DNA from: Dipylidium caninum
Taxonomy: Eukaryota; Platyhelminthes; Cestoda; Cyclophyllidea; Dipylidiidae
Direction: 5' to 3'
Assembly: GCA_017562135.1 (NCBI GenBank)
Contig: QEYB01000412.1
Span: 186,001 to 250,000 of the forward strand
DNA length: 64,000 bases
Position 1 is the first letter of the stretch. The number at the start of each line of letters is the position of its first letter. The position numbers and the translations under genes are program-made. The notes beneath the pieces were generated by a model that made no database searches, was not told the origin of the DNA, and worked only from the letters and a program-made list of their open reading frames with translations. This document shows, one piece after another, positions 15,001 to 27,500 of the stretch.

Positions 15001-18000
15001 ACACGCAAGTCCTCTTACCTCCAATTCCGCCCAATGTCCCACTCAGCATAGCCACGTTGGTTGAAAAGGCGGCAAGCAAGAGGCCCAGAGTGGCAACCAC
15101 ACCACCGACCATTGCAACCGGGCGGAAGTCGAATTGGTTGCTGAGAGCACTAGCCAGTGGACCTGCAGGAAGCAAGGGGAGAGAGGTGTCCCTTAATAAA
15201 ATATAAGGTGTCAAAAGCCTTATCTCAAGTAGACTCGTAGCCACCGACGGTTAACAATGTCCGTCGTAACAAGGAGTCTAATAGTCAGTAAGGACTATCG
15301 AGGATGATTTTGCAGCTGTTCACGAGCCAAAGCCCTCAGCAGTAATCTTGCCAATTCCTGCTGTTGTTGGAAGGCAGCTCTATTTAAGCCCAGTAAAGAC
15401 ACCATTACTAGTCAGACGATAGAACAGCAGATAGGGGCTTATATGCGCAAATACCACATAAGTCTGAACGCCCATGGCAGAAAGGCAGACAAACATTTGT
15501 CATTTGGCGGTTTCACCTACCAATTGCATAGACACTTACGAAGAGTTAAGCATTAGGTAATCCATAGAGCAACGGGTTTCTGTAGGGAAAAAGTATCCCT
15601 CTGAGTGCCGAGCACATCACAATCACACAGGAATTATATGCATTGGCATCTCCCACATTAGTTGGCTTATGTTAGCAGCCATAAACAGACGAAGCATGAT
15701 CACCGCAGTCCCGTACCTCCAGCCTTCTGGTCCTCCTAAGACCAGACTGACGCTCTCTAGCACCTTCACTTCGCAATTAGTCCAGATTATCCATTCAAAC
15801 AACTCGGGAATTTATTGCCGACTTCCATTCCCATCGTACTCTCAGCTCCATCTTTCCTGGGTTACCACCTAACCACTCAGTTCCGACTGATGGCAAAGCC
15901 TAACAAAGAAGTTAACGGAAGTGGGGTCGTCAGGAAATACCTTTGTGTTTAGTCTTTGCAAATAGTATCCTGAAAAGTAGTCTCTCCCAAGCATTAACTC
16001 AACGCTTTATTTTCGACTCACGAGTATAAAGGTAATATACGAAGGACGTCCACCATTCAATTAGGCATGATGGTTAACGTGGGGAAATACCGACATTAAA
16101 AAAACAGGCTGCAGTCAATTGCAAAGACCACCTTCGCAAAAAGAAACAAAGAAGAAGCTTTTTAGTTGTCAAATGTCAATTTTTGCGTCCTATTTTCTCG
16201 ATGCTATCCTAAAATTGTTAATAAAATGAGAGACTGCTTTGTGATTAACCGAAAGTTATCGCCATGCGAACGCTTCATGCTCAAATCTTACGCTTTTGAG
16301 GATGAAGTATGTTTAAGAGTCGGTAAAAAAAGTAATGAGTAGCTGGACAAAGAAATGACTTTGTTCACCTTAAAAACAAGGTTCCAAACTTTCCTTATCA
16401 ATTGCTATCTTCGTCCTACCTTGAGCCCAAACGCCTTTCATCTATTCCAACATATTTTACATCTCAGGCACCATCTTGCCTTCCCTCTAGACTCTCAGCT
16501 CTATCCACTGACCAACAACACCCTTTTTCATCACCTGATGGTTCGAACAGGCGATAGCAACCACCCATCACGCCTCACGGGAAAACGTGTCACCGATTGG
16601 GGGGTGACAACTCCCTCCCCTCCCAACAGGCTGTTTGTAGCTGGTCGACGAGGAGATGCACATATACACACACACACACACACCTTCCAGATCAGAATGA
16701 GGCAACATGAACACGAGGAACGGCAACAGCCCGAACGGTGGACATTAGAGGGAGACGATCACCTGCACCGAACGAGCATTTCCCCTGGCGAACAGACAGC
16801 GAAGCAAAGTCCTCGATACGTCTCGGGTTAAATACACGGTGGTTCTGCCCCCTCCACCTGCACGCCTCGAATTCGCATTCCCAAGTGACCAACGCAACCA
16901 AGTGCCACTGTCGGACATCTGTCCTCTGCGTCTGCTGCCACAAGCGGGAAGCAACGAAGAAAGAGAGGCCTGGCACCAAAGTAACATGCTTCCCAACATC
17001 AAGTGTGAATGCCGACGACACTAAAGGAGATCTGCCCCACCGAGCAGCGACAATTTCGCAGATCTCTTGTGGATGGGCGGCGGTTCAGGATACTTGACAA
17101 ATCTCCAATAAGTTGAGGAAAACTAGGCTGACTTCACAATGAGCGAAGAGATGAGTGGGGGAGGAACAGGAAGATCAACCTGGGCATCATTCTTAAGGTC
17201 TACTTTACGGTAGGAACACGACTGAGCTGTTGAGATGTCGATTAAGAAGTAAATGCGAAAATTAGCTTAGAGTACATGAAAAAACGTACCCAGGAGAAGA
17301 TAAATCCCCACAAGCAAGCCTCCTGGGGCCATTAGTGCCATGCGTGATTGTGTGGCCAACGCCTCCCCATTTCCGAGACGCCGACACAGGACCCAGGGTA
17401 GACTGGCACCGTGCGAGCTTTGGAAGACCACACAATACCCAGTGAGGTGGTAGTGAGGAGGCGGGAGCGTGAGAGTGGAGGAGGGGTTATCTCGACGGCC
17501 TGGATGCTGTTGCCAGGACACACCGGTGCAACGAGAAGGCCGTATGAAAGACAAATGCCATCGACTAGGATCATGCAGACGAAGGAACTGAAGACCACAA
17601 TCCATCCCCAACCACCGTCTGGTGAGCTGTCGATAACGTTGTCTGGAAGGAAGGGAAGAAAAAGAGGATGGCATAGAACTATTTTAACGGTGATAAGTGG
17701 AGCATTCACAAGCTAAACCGTACACCGACGGGAGGGTATGATGGGAATGGAAGTCTGTAGATCCTCACATTTCCATGGACTAGCAATTTCTAAAATCTGG
17801 GATTAATGAACGGGGACGTGAATACAAGATGAACAAATGAATGAAATAAGCCTCCAAGAATACCCTATTCTAAGCTACTTAGTTAGACAGAGGGGCGACA
17901 AATAGGTGGAGAAGATAGGTTTGAAAAGGAAGACGGGTATTTGACAAATCAGTGTAGGCTACCGTTGATGAACGAATTGGCAAACATAAAAGCTTGAGTT

Positions 18001-21000
18001 CCAAGCAGGGGACGAGGCGAGGCGATGGATACTAAAAGTGACATTACAGATAAGTAGTCTAACCCCAATCGGATCGGTCCAGACACCGCCAATCTCAACC
18101 TTGCGTAATCACGGGAGGATATGTTTTCCCAATGGTATGGCTACTTTACACGTATCACATCACATTCCGGAATAAATTAATAAATTCTGTACCGAGAAAT
18201 ACTCCATACAGGATCGTATGGGGCAGGGTCAGTCGCTCCTCTTAGCGAGTGAAATGTGATGATATTTAAGAAAAAGGTGGATTACTCAAAGCGAAGGGGA
18301 TTGCAATGAAACACATTCAAAAGAAAGGCGTGAATGAGTGTATCGAGATGAAGGCTGAGGGACAAATTCAACGGGAAACTAAGGTCCAAATGCTCTCTCG
18401 TAGGAGCCGAAAATTTATGTCACACATCATCCCTAACTCGTTGCGTCCTGAATGGCCCAGACGAGAAATTCTACTCATTTGGCTTAATCTAGATCTTGGA
18501 ACGTGAAGTCCCCGCGCCGCCATTCTGTCCTCCACAATGAGCTGTTTAGTTTAAAAGTAGTGCAGTGTACTCGCTCCAAGCCAACTGTAATGTTGTCGCG
18601 CAGGAGGCGAAGACGACACATTTTTCACAAGAGACGTAGTAGGATGTGACTTGGCTGCCTGAGAATACCTCTGTATATCCCTTCCTTTTGAGCACGATTG
18701 AGTGCGAGGGAAAGTAGCAGGCCTAACATTCTAGGCACGAAGAGGAATTGGACTGCAGGTAGCAGGAAAGTGAAAATCCACATCAACAAGAATTCAGAAG
18801 ACGGTCGTTTCACCCAAGTTCAGACATCCCATTCAACAGAAATGGGTCCTAGCAGGGTGAATGAAGGGGGCATGTAAGTAAATGCCGAATATATAGAATG
18901 TTAACAGGAGGACAATCCCCATCAATTTGAGTGGCGAAAAGCGAATTTATTGGGTGAGAGTTTCCCGACGAAAAATGACACACAGTGAGGCGGTCATGGG
19001 ATGTGGAGAAGAGCAGCGAAAAAGCCTTATTTGAGGATCACTTGAGGCACATGGCTTCCTAAGGGTCAAATGGGTGCAATGAAGAGGGGAAGATTAACAG
19101 ATGATGGTGGTGGCGATGCACTACTACGCATCCTTTCTGACAATCATTTACTTAGAGCGGACGAATCAGAACTACCGAACGATTGTAGTTATTCTTGGCT
19201 AACCAACGAAGTGACGTCGTCTTCTATTCAAGGCTTGAAGTAGACCTAGCGATAAATAACGAAGGTGCCTGGGAGTAGAATATCGTAATCGACAATGTTA
19301 AAAGAGTGTGATATGGCTGAGCAGACTCTACAGTACAACCAAAGCAATACATACACGTCCCTAATGATGAATTATGACAGGGGTTGAAAGAAATCCATTT
19401 TAATCCTGACGACTGAAAGGCTTTAAAATCGCTGTAAAACGCCTCTACCAACAAGATCGAATCGCGGTAATGTGTAAAATATGATCGCTTGAAAAGGGAA
19501 GAGCTGCGAAAGACATTCCCACGTGTCATAGGAGTAAGAGTAAACGTTCAAGCTGCAGCAGCAGCAGCAGCAGCAATGAAGCGAGGTGATGGAGAAATGG
19601 AAAAGTAAAAAGAAAAGGAAGAAATGCGGTTTGTTGAAATGTTATGAGATAGACAGAAGGCAAACCTACGAACCTTGTTCAGGCGCAGCAACAGGTTTCT
19701 TCTGTGCATTCACAGCAGCGATATTATTCGAGGCCTGCTGAACAGTATGGCCGCGGATGGACAGCTGGTGTTGGAGTTGATGGTGCGAGACGCCGCTACT
19801 ACCGAATATTTGCGAGGTGGAACCGACCTGATGTTGTTGCTGTTGCTGCTGTTGTTGCTGCTGTTGCATGTGCTGGCGCATTTCCTAAGGATGTGAGGAG
19901 AATCGTAGATCGTTTTCCACTAAATTTGCATGCATTTCTTGCATAGATATGATATGCTCTTGGGCCAGTAAACAAAAGCAGAAGTTGAAATATTTTAGGA
20001 GAGATCACAAGTGATTAATGAGCGTCGTGACATTCCCGATTTATAACTTTCAAGTCCAAAACAGGGTTATTTTTTGGACTTGTATCCTCCAGAGGAGCGG
20101 TCAGTCCTTGATCATAACCCACTTGAATAAAAAGACTAAGGCAGGGAAGGCAAAAGTTCATTTATGGCGCTGCCCTCTCAGGAAACAAATTGTGGACACG
20201 AAAACCATGAGCGTCAACAACAGTTAAATCACTAATGCAGGTTAAAAGTTTTGCCGTTGCAAGTAGGAGTATCACCTTCAACCCGACAAGCCTTCTTCTC
20301 ACAAAGTGAAATAACTCGGAATAATAAGGGGGTCCTAAACGTCAATAGCCTGCATTCGAATGGGAACTCAGGGACCACATCCCTGAGAGTTCATCCTCTC
20401 TGTCAAGAAATCAACCCGCCTAATTAACCTAACAATTTTCTAAATACGCATATTTCTACATGGGTCAGTTTGTCGGAAATAGTAACACTGTAGGCTACAA
20501 TCCTGCAGTCTAGATATTGCCTGGCTTTAAGATAGCGCGGTGTTGAATAATAAAAGTCGCTGAACATCAAAATGGGCTAATAATAAGTTTAAGGGGTTTA
20601 CCAACCAGGAAAAACAGTCGTCTGCGGCAATGAGGAGCTGGAAGGGTAAATGGAAGCAAGAGGTAAGGGCTCATCGAGTTCTACCTCAATGCACATGCAC
20701 ATTATCCAGCTTTATGATCTAACTCTGCTAAAACATACTTCATTATCCCGTCTAAACAGTCTAGTTTGTACGAGGTCGCCTTGTTTGTGTGACACTGTGG
20801 CAGTTATGAAAAAATGCTTGCGTGAAGAAACTTTTCGAAATTTTTTTTTAAAGAAAGAAAACCTAAGAAATGCTTGTCAATCACGAGGTGCTCGACAAGA
20901 AGAAGAGACTTTTATAAAACGCATATTTGTGTGACCGCATCTTCACTTGCATCTGTCTCGGTCCAACAGACTGAGTCGGCCACCTTTCGCCTATCCATAT

Positions 21001-24000
21001 TTTCTGGCATTTTAGTAGGCATTAACTCTGAAATCCTCCGAGTCTCTCCACGCTGACTCAGTCGGAAGTGGATTGCGACGAATCGGTGGTTCCTCATTAT
21101 TAAATTTTAAATTTTTAATCAAGGAGGGGCCACACGAAATGCAGCATGCACAAACAAACAAAATGGTCTCCCTCAGTGCTTTTCGTTTGCATTCCAAGGT
21201 ACTTAAAGGGACTTAGAGATTTGCGCCGAAAAACCTTATAGCTTGGGATGAAGATATACGGAGTTGTAGTGAAGATGGAACCATCATTTCAACAGCATCT
21301 TCAAGTTCAGGAGAGAAAATGACGAATATGAGGGAAATTGAGGTCTCAATGTCCAGGAAATCGGCAAGTTAGTTGGGTAGGCCAAGAAAAACACGGAGTC
21401 GCCCACCAATGCGACCAAAGTTTGGCCCAGTTTTGACCATCCTCCCCCATTCTGCCCTTTGGGTGCATTTTGATTGAGGACATTTTGGCGTCAAGCACAC
21501 AACTTGCGAAGCTCAGTGTGAATACTGCGTTTGCCTACACTTCCGCATAGGCCCATTCACTAATCCCGTCTCTGCCGCTCCGCCCCCCCCCCCCCAAAAA
21601 AAAAAAACACTGATTCGAGAAATAGAGTGAGAGGCCAATCTTCATTACCCACTAATTTCAACGAAATTACGTACTTTGAGCACTTCTTAAGGGCATTTTA
21701 CAGTGATTTATGTGGAAACGTTATAGGCCTTCTGGGATTTCAATTGACTAACTCAAGTCGTCAGTAGGCATTCAAGAGGTCAAACGGAAAAGTCCAGGTG
21801 AACAAAGAGAAAACGCGCTACTAAAGGCTGTATTCTCGAATTGTCCTACTTTTCTCCGTTACCCAGAGTACAAAATATGATGAAGGGGAGCGCCTCCATA
21901 TGCAAATTGAGTGCTGATTGAACAAATTCGTTAATGAAATCTCAGATACGCTGCCCGATATTAACAACCTTAAGCGAATATCACACTTTTCCGCTTTCTT
22001 TCTCCGCCTTCTCGAGGAATACCTGACAAGTGTGAGCATAAATATCAGGGGACACGAAAGCGGCACCATCAGCTTCTCGCTTGCGATGGTCATTATTACT
22101 GTATCGAAACAGATGAATTGAGTGAATTTATGAATAAATAACTTAAATCAAGTCTGTGAGCTGTCTACCGATCGGAAGAACTGAAGCATCTTTGGTGTTA
22201 ATTAAAGTAACCAAGGCGAGATGTTTATCGGCATCTCCAAGACATCACCCTCCAGGACTAATCGTGGGAAGTCAACTGAACACCGTTACCTCCTCTCAGT
22301 TGCCTCATATTCCTCATTAAGAATCAAATTAACCTTCGAGGTACACAATCATGCAGAGCATAAGCATCCACGATGAGGGCATTTCGATCCACTTCCTCAA
22401 TACGCAAAGAAAGATTAATCTATACTTTGTTTTTAAATTGATAATTGTAGTTACACCGAGTCCTTGATCGTATACAAACCAAATGGATGCGGACTTTTCT
22501 TGTGCTAAAAAGACATTGTCTAAGTTGAGCAGGGATCAGAAGTTACCAAGCAATAATAATTCGAGTGGGTTCCCTTATCCAATTTGTCCTAAAGCACCTA
22601 TTTTTTTCTGTAAAATTGAAGATATAACAGTGTAAGATACCCAGAGGTTTCTCGCATCTTCTACCTCACACCAAAAAATAACAAGTCGATGGCTTTTCCC
22701 TTTCTCGGAGCTACCAATATTGGGGCACAGTGTAACCACTTTGGTCTATTTATCAAGATTGTTTAATGATCTCGTCATAGGTGGACTCAATAGCAACAAT
22801 GCGGCTTGGGCACTCACAAAACTATTGGAAGACGGGTTACTTTCACGACTGACCATGCAACAATTCTCTCAAAGTCGACCCTACTTCGACTCTGTTATTT
22901 TAATATGATTTTCTAAATGTTGCTTCTGTACATAGAAAAAGAATACTGTCATTGTCTACCGATGAAATTGGAGGCTAGGCAATTTAGACGGGTAGACATG
23001 GAGGCAGGGTAGCTGAAGGCTACAGTCTGAAGAACATACAGTGATTTATTGGTTCTGCTTGTGAGGATTAAGGAGTTGATGGACAAGAAACTTAACAAGA
23101 AGGAAATGCTACACATTAATAACCATTCACATACCCCTCAAATTTGAGTTTTTACGACGAATAAAGGCGGTGTAAAATAGACATCTCTAAGAAGGGGCAA
23201 GTAAGGATTCCTCCAAGATCTTTAACGCGATAATGTTAAGATGGAATTAAGGAAGAGGTGCCACTAAACATGTATGTGGACGATTTCAAATGGGAAAAGG
23301 ACCGGAGATCTTACCAAAGACTGAGCATTTTAGTGCGGAATGGCTAACAAATCAACTAACAATAATACAGCAGCTATTTGAACACAAGAGTAGTGCCAAG
23401 TGGTGATGTATGATATATTCCTTATATTATTTTTGACATTTTGAAGCAAACAGAGGGTGCCCCCTCTGATAAACATTTTCGATCTCTGAGTAGTGTCAAA
23501 TGAAAAAAAAATTATACATATGTATAAAAGTAAAAAAAAGTAAAAGAAATTTAAACTGGGGACTTCGTAGTTAACAACAATTAGTTACTTTATTGTAAAC
23601 TTGGAAAATTTTTAAAAAATAGAAACCATAAGGGAGTTGGAAAAATGTCTGAAGGATTTCTCTACATCTTCTTTTAAACTTATTTTAAGTTAATGGACCA
23701 TCGCACCCAATAAGTAATATTTCGACCTATCTTTCAAAGTATTATGCAAAAAACATGCAAATTGAGACACAAATAAAAAAACACCCAAAAAATTACAAGT
23801 GCATAAACAGGCAGACCGTCTTCTATTTCCGGAGACAAATAATGATGTTCAAAGGATGCTAAACTGCCACCATCCAAAAAACGAATTTCTTTCACTGAAA
23901 CACATAGATAAGCAGAATCAGGTCCAATCAATTAAATCTCAAGTCGGCAGGAAACTATACTACAAGTAGACAGTATGTTTTTGTAAATGGAAAAATGTTT

Positions 24001-24570
24001 GAGACAATAGGCCTTAAAGATCAGAAACGGAATTACTAAAGGCCCACCACTGATCGCTAACTTACTGTACGCAAACGCGTTCGTAGTGAAGTACTAATTT
24101 TCGATCGAAACATAAACCGAAGGTGATTAAAATATACAGCAACGTGTAAAAGGGTTTATACGAATGTCAGCACGCTGCTTAAAAATGAAAAACTATGGAT
24201 AATTTATCATCTTACATTCAGTGAAAAATTAAAACGGCTCATAGGAATCCTTTAGATTGCTAGGCAAAGACACAAATTAAAATACGAATAGCACAAGAGA
24301 AAACAGGATTCCACAAACCTCCAGAAATAGCCTCAGATCCTCACTATTGGTCGTTTCTTCATTTGCTTCGCGTTGAAGTCTTTCCGATTCCTCTTTACTG
24401 AGGGGACCAAAGATGATTTGTTCCTGGCTATCGCGTTCCTCTTCGGTATGGGCAACAATATTAGCGTCATCATCCATAACCAAAGTTTGATCGATATTGT
24501 TCGGATTTTCTTTACCGTCATCGTTATTGTGCCCCTCGGATTGGAAGACATTTTCCTGAGACACCGTCAT
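1..24570 (-). CDS. Monocarboxylate-transporter-like protein (SLC16/MCT, major facilitator), 12 exons, 3' end off window
   Basis: This is probably a proton-linked or facilitative carrier of monocarboxylates or related solutes in the plasma membrane. Exons from the 5' end are 24570-24319, 19884-19674, 17642-17522, 17402-17290, 15162-15019, 12242-12037, 9217-8937, 6488-6146, ~5057-4652, 1452-~1204, 750-294 and 114-1. The MCT signature PDGGWGWIVV opens TM1. Exon 12242-12037 carries GFGLIYLPAIATVGHWF and KRRRPFAVGLALCGSGVG, the family's TM4-TM5 motif. RPQYKKDLFFTGS and the TM7-TM8 exons (…FVFLLLSNIFTMWG, then LITPYFVLPDM) also match MCTs. Phases agree at nearly every junction, except 6146/5057 and 1204/750. 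The N-terminus holds an acidic exon and a polyglutamine exon. The loop between TM6 and TM7 is about 440 residues, far longer than usual. The start at 24570 is the first ATG after an acceptor near 24595; an upstream non-coding exon or a spliced leader is possible. The substrate cannot be told from sequence. Confidence 0.9.
1204..19673. other. Introns of the transporter gene
   Basis: The introns here are kilobase-sized, except one of 119 bp (17521-17403). I saw no second gene inside them. Open frames such as the 158-codon one at 16355-16831 lack supporting motifs or splice context. A short CA repeat lies at about 16665-16683 and a CCAAT pair near 13745-13780. The 16.6-17.1 kb stretch is more GC-rich than its surroundings, without a recognisable product. 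Confidence 0.5.
19674..19884 (-). repeat. Polyglutamine (CAG/CAA) tract in the transporter's second coding exon
   Basis: The exon is bounded by an acceptor (CATCCTTAG) and a donor (GTTCGT) and encodes an N-terminal cytoplasmic segment. It begins EMRQHM, runs through about eleven Gln, and continues with more Gln- and His-rich sequence. The tract mixes CAG and CAA codons on the coding strand (plus-strand positions 19832-19867). Its last base joins in phase with the next exon to give APEQ-DNVIDSSPDGG. A second, pure CAG-type run of about 21 bp sits in the adjacent intron at 19555-19575. Confidence 0.8.
19885..24318. other. Long intron of the transporter gene, nothing recognised
   Basis: This is a 4.4 kb AT-rich stretch between the acidic first coding exon and the polyglutamine exon. 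It holds a run of C followed by A at about 21585-21607. Open frames are short and unsupported. Confidence 0.5.
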
Positions 24571-24595
24571 CCCGTTCAACAAACTCAAAAAACTA

Positions 24596-27500
24596 AAGTA
24601 GTAAAAAAGATCAAAATAGTAATTTGAACATAGATCAACACCAAAGAAATATTACAGTGTCATCCTTCACCAAAGGAAAAAAGGGAACAGATGAATATGG
24701 AATAACTCAACACGATGGTTATGTAGTATACTAACAACGGCTTTCAACACACGTAAAGAGCGCGAATATCGAAATAACGAAGGCTACAAAAACACGAGAC
24801 ATACGTAAAACCATTTAAATATGGACCGGAAATCAATGAAAGTAGTCAGCGGGAAGAACACGCAAGCACAACATAGGAGGCCCACGAAAATGAATTCTGC
24901 CGTGTTTGAATAAGAGCTAATTATAGTAGCATGGCAAAACAAAATGGGTTGCATTTGGAAACTAGAAAATAAAGGTGTTATAGCAAGTTTTCAAGCAAGT
25001 GGCGCAAAAATGGCGTTGTAGGCAGCATAAAATGCCAACCTTATTTAAGAGGTCAACGGTAGCAAACTGCGATGTTCGGCCAATATATTCAAAGCACGAC
25101 GACTGGTGATAACTCTAATCATTATCAGGGCTTTCCAAAAACAACATAAGTTTTACGTTTGTGTAAAGCTGCGAAGGAGGAATATCAAATGTCCCGGAAT
25201 ATTTTCAACCTGTCGAGACGATCTTATTTGTGAGATGGTCCAAACGTTTTGAAATTTTCTACGGTGAACGTTTATTTTTTATTATTATTTGAATGCTGCA
25301 CCTCCCTTCCGGCTCTCCTTCCGCCTCGAAAATTGTCTTCGTCAAGACAAAACTTAAAAGGAACACAAGCGATAGAAGTTACAGTAGAGCCAAAAACCTG
25401 TTGCATTTACGAGAGGCGCGTAGCTGAACTTATACCACTGGTGGGGGAAGCTAAACACATTGTGCTTAATCATACAAAATATCAATGCATTTGATCTTAG
25501 AGTAAGTGAAAATAAGTCCCCCATTCATGTGTGCATATCAATTGCTACCTCTTTGAAATGCCTAAAACGTTTGACTTCTCAGGGAGGCGATATTATCTCA
25601 GTCTTGAAATGTGTGGAATTAGTAACACCTATTCCTGATTGATAAATTTTGATACAATCCATACAGATGAGTGTTTTTCATGGTGAACCAACTTCAAATG
25701 AAGTTCTGTTAAGATGGAGGCTGAAGGTGCGGAAATGGCGGAGAGTGACAGCAGCTCTCCGGTCTGGTTGAAACTTGCGGGAATAGTGGAAGCCGACGAC
25801 TCTTCCACCGTTTTCAGGTCGGACGTACATGTGGACGGGAGCAGGTGAGATAAACGGTTGGAAAGTGATATTTCTCAGTCGAAAGAGAGAGAGAGGGAGA
25901 AATTGAGAGAGGGAGACGTAAAGGAGCAATAAACTAGCAAAACAGATGTAAATCAGAAGCGCCGAGAAGAGCTTCTGGCAATCCGACAAATGGATTCGTC
26001 GTTTCGACGGCTACAGTGCAGTGCCACGACCATGACAACTTTCGGTTGTGCTCTTGCATGAAATCGCATACATAAATCTTGCATACTCCGCCTACGGGAA
26101 ATGTGTCAATCCGTCATTCCTCCATCACACGTGGGTAGGTCGAACTGTTCTTCGCGTTCCAGCCGTCGTCTGTCGCTTCCCGCCCTCCAAACTCGCTGTC
26201 CAAGCGCCTTTCCCTAATGCAAATTGTGGCCAGGCGGCCCACGCCACAGATCGACACTCGTCCATCGCGCCTCCATGTCGACGTGCCGCTGATTGGCTGC
26301 GTGGGGCATGTTGCCACGTCGGTGGATGGTGTCACCGCTCAGTGACTCCTGCCGGCCCTGGCAGACGCTACGACCTGATTCGCAATGTTTTGAGAAAAAC
26401 AAAGAAGGCGTCATCCCCTGAGACTATAAGCCATCCCAGGCGTTGGCGACTTTTGCTGCCACAATTTGGGCTTCGGTGAGCTTTGAGGGAGGGGAAGAGG
26501 AAGAGGCGAGCGCAGGGCACAGGTTGATGAAAGGTAAAGACTCAGTGGAAGGGGGTCAGCACTTCTTTTGCTGGACAAAAGTTGAAGCGCTACTCACCGC
26601 CGCGCACAGTCGCTCCCCGGACCTCATTCGCTCTTCCTCGCCGTCGCTGTTACCCCTCCACGCCCTCGTGATGCGTCAAGCCTGAGCATTACAACTTCTC
26701 CAAGCCTCGACTGTCCTGTGCCGACTCCAATCGCTTTCTCCGTTGCTGTCTTAGCATGCTCATCGTCTCACCAAAACACCGAGGCTGTGCAGTCTCACAT
26801 CCGGACAAATAATTTACCGTGGAGCCGACCCCCTCTTCTTCCTTCTCTTCCACAATCCACGCTCGTGAAAGTGGACTTTCGCGCCCATGTGGTTTGGTCA
26901 TTGTAGTTAAGCCATTGAAACGACTATTGCACAATGCACGATGTTGGGCCAATGTCGGAAATGTCCTCGGTTTACTCGTCGGTCTTAGGGGGTGCTGGGT
27001 GCTGAGTGCGACTGTGCTCAACCAATGGGTGGCGCCCGCAGAGCGTTGGCCAATGGGAGTGGAGAAAAGATGAAGCACAGCAATTTCACTCGATGATACC
27101 TCTTTACTCCACACCGAGAGCTGTTAAGTTGGTGTCCACTCATTCACCTCAGTCTTAACCTCCATTACAGGGCGAATAATTTACACGAAATACTGTAACT
27201 CCCAGTTTCAGCTTTAGAGGAGGCCCATTCGTCCACTTAACGTTGCCATTTTGCCTAAATTACCGAAGTACTAACAAAATCTGTGATGGTAGGTGAGTGT
27301 TCGCGCCGCCGGCAAACAAACGTTTCATGAAAGCACTATTCTGGCTTTGATCCTTTCGGCTCCATCTTCTCAGTCGCTCCTAATCTACTTTATTCCTGTC
27401 TCTTCTACTGCACCTGGCATTTATGCATTCTCTAATCCATTTTCTACTCCCATCAGATGCAATAGCCTACGTCTTTTGCACTTGTTTTAGCTTGCGAGCC

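Noticed and set aside
16355..16831. 158-codon plus-strand open frame containing a CA repeat
   Set aside because: It lies antisense within a transporter intron, is low-complexity in part (HTHTHTH), and has no motif.
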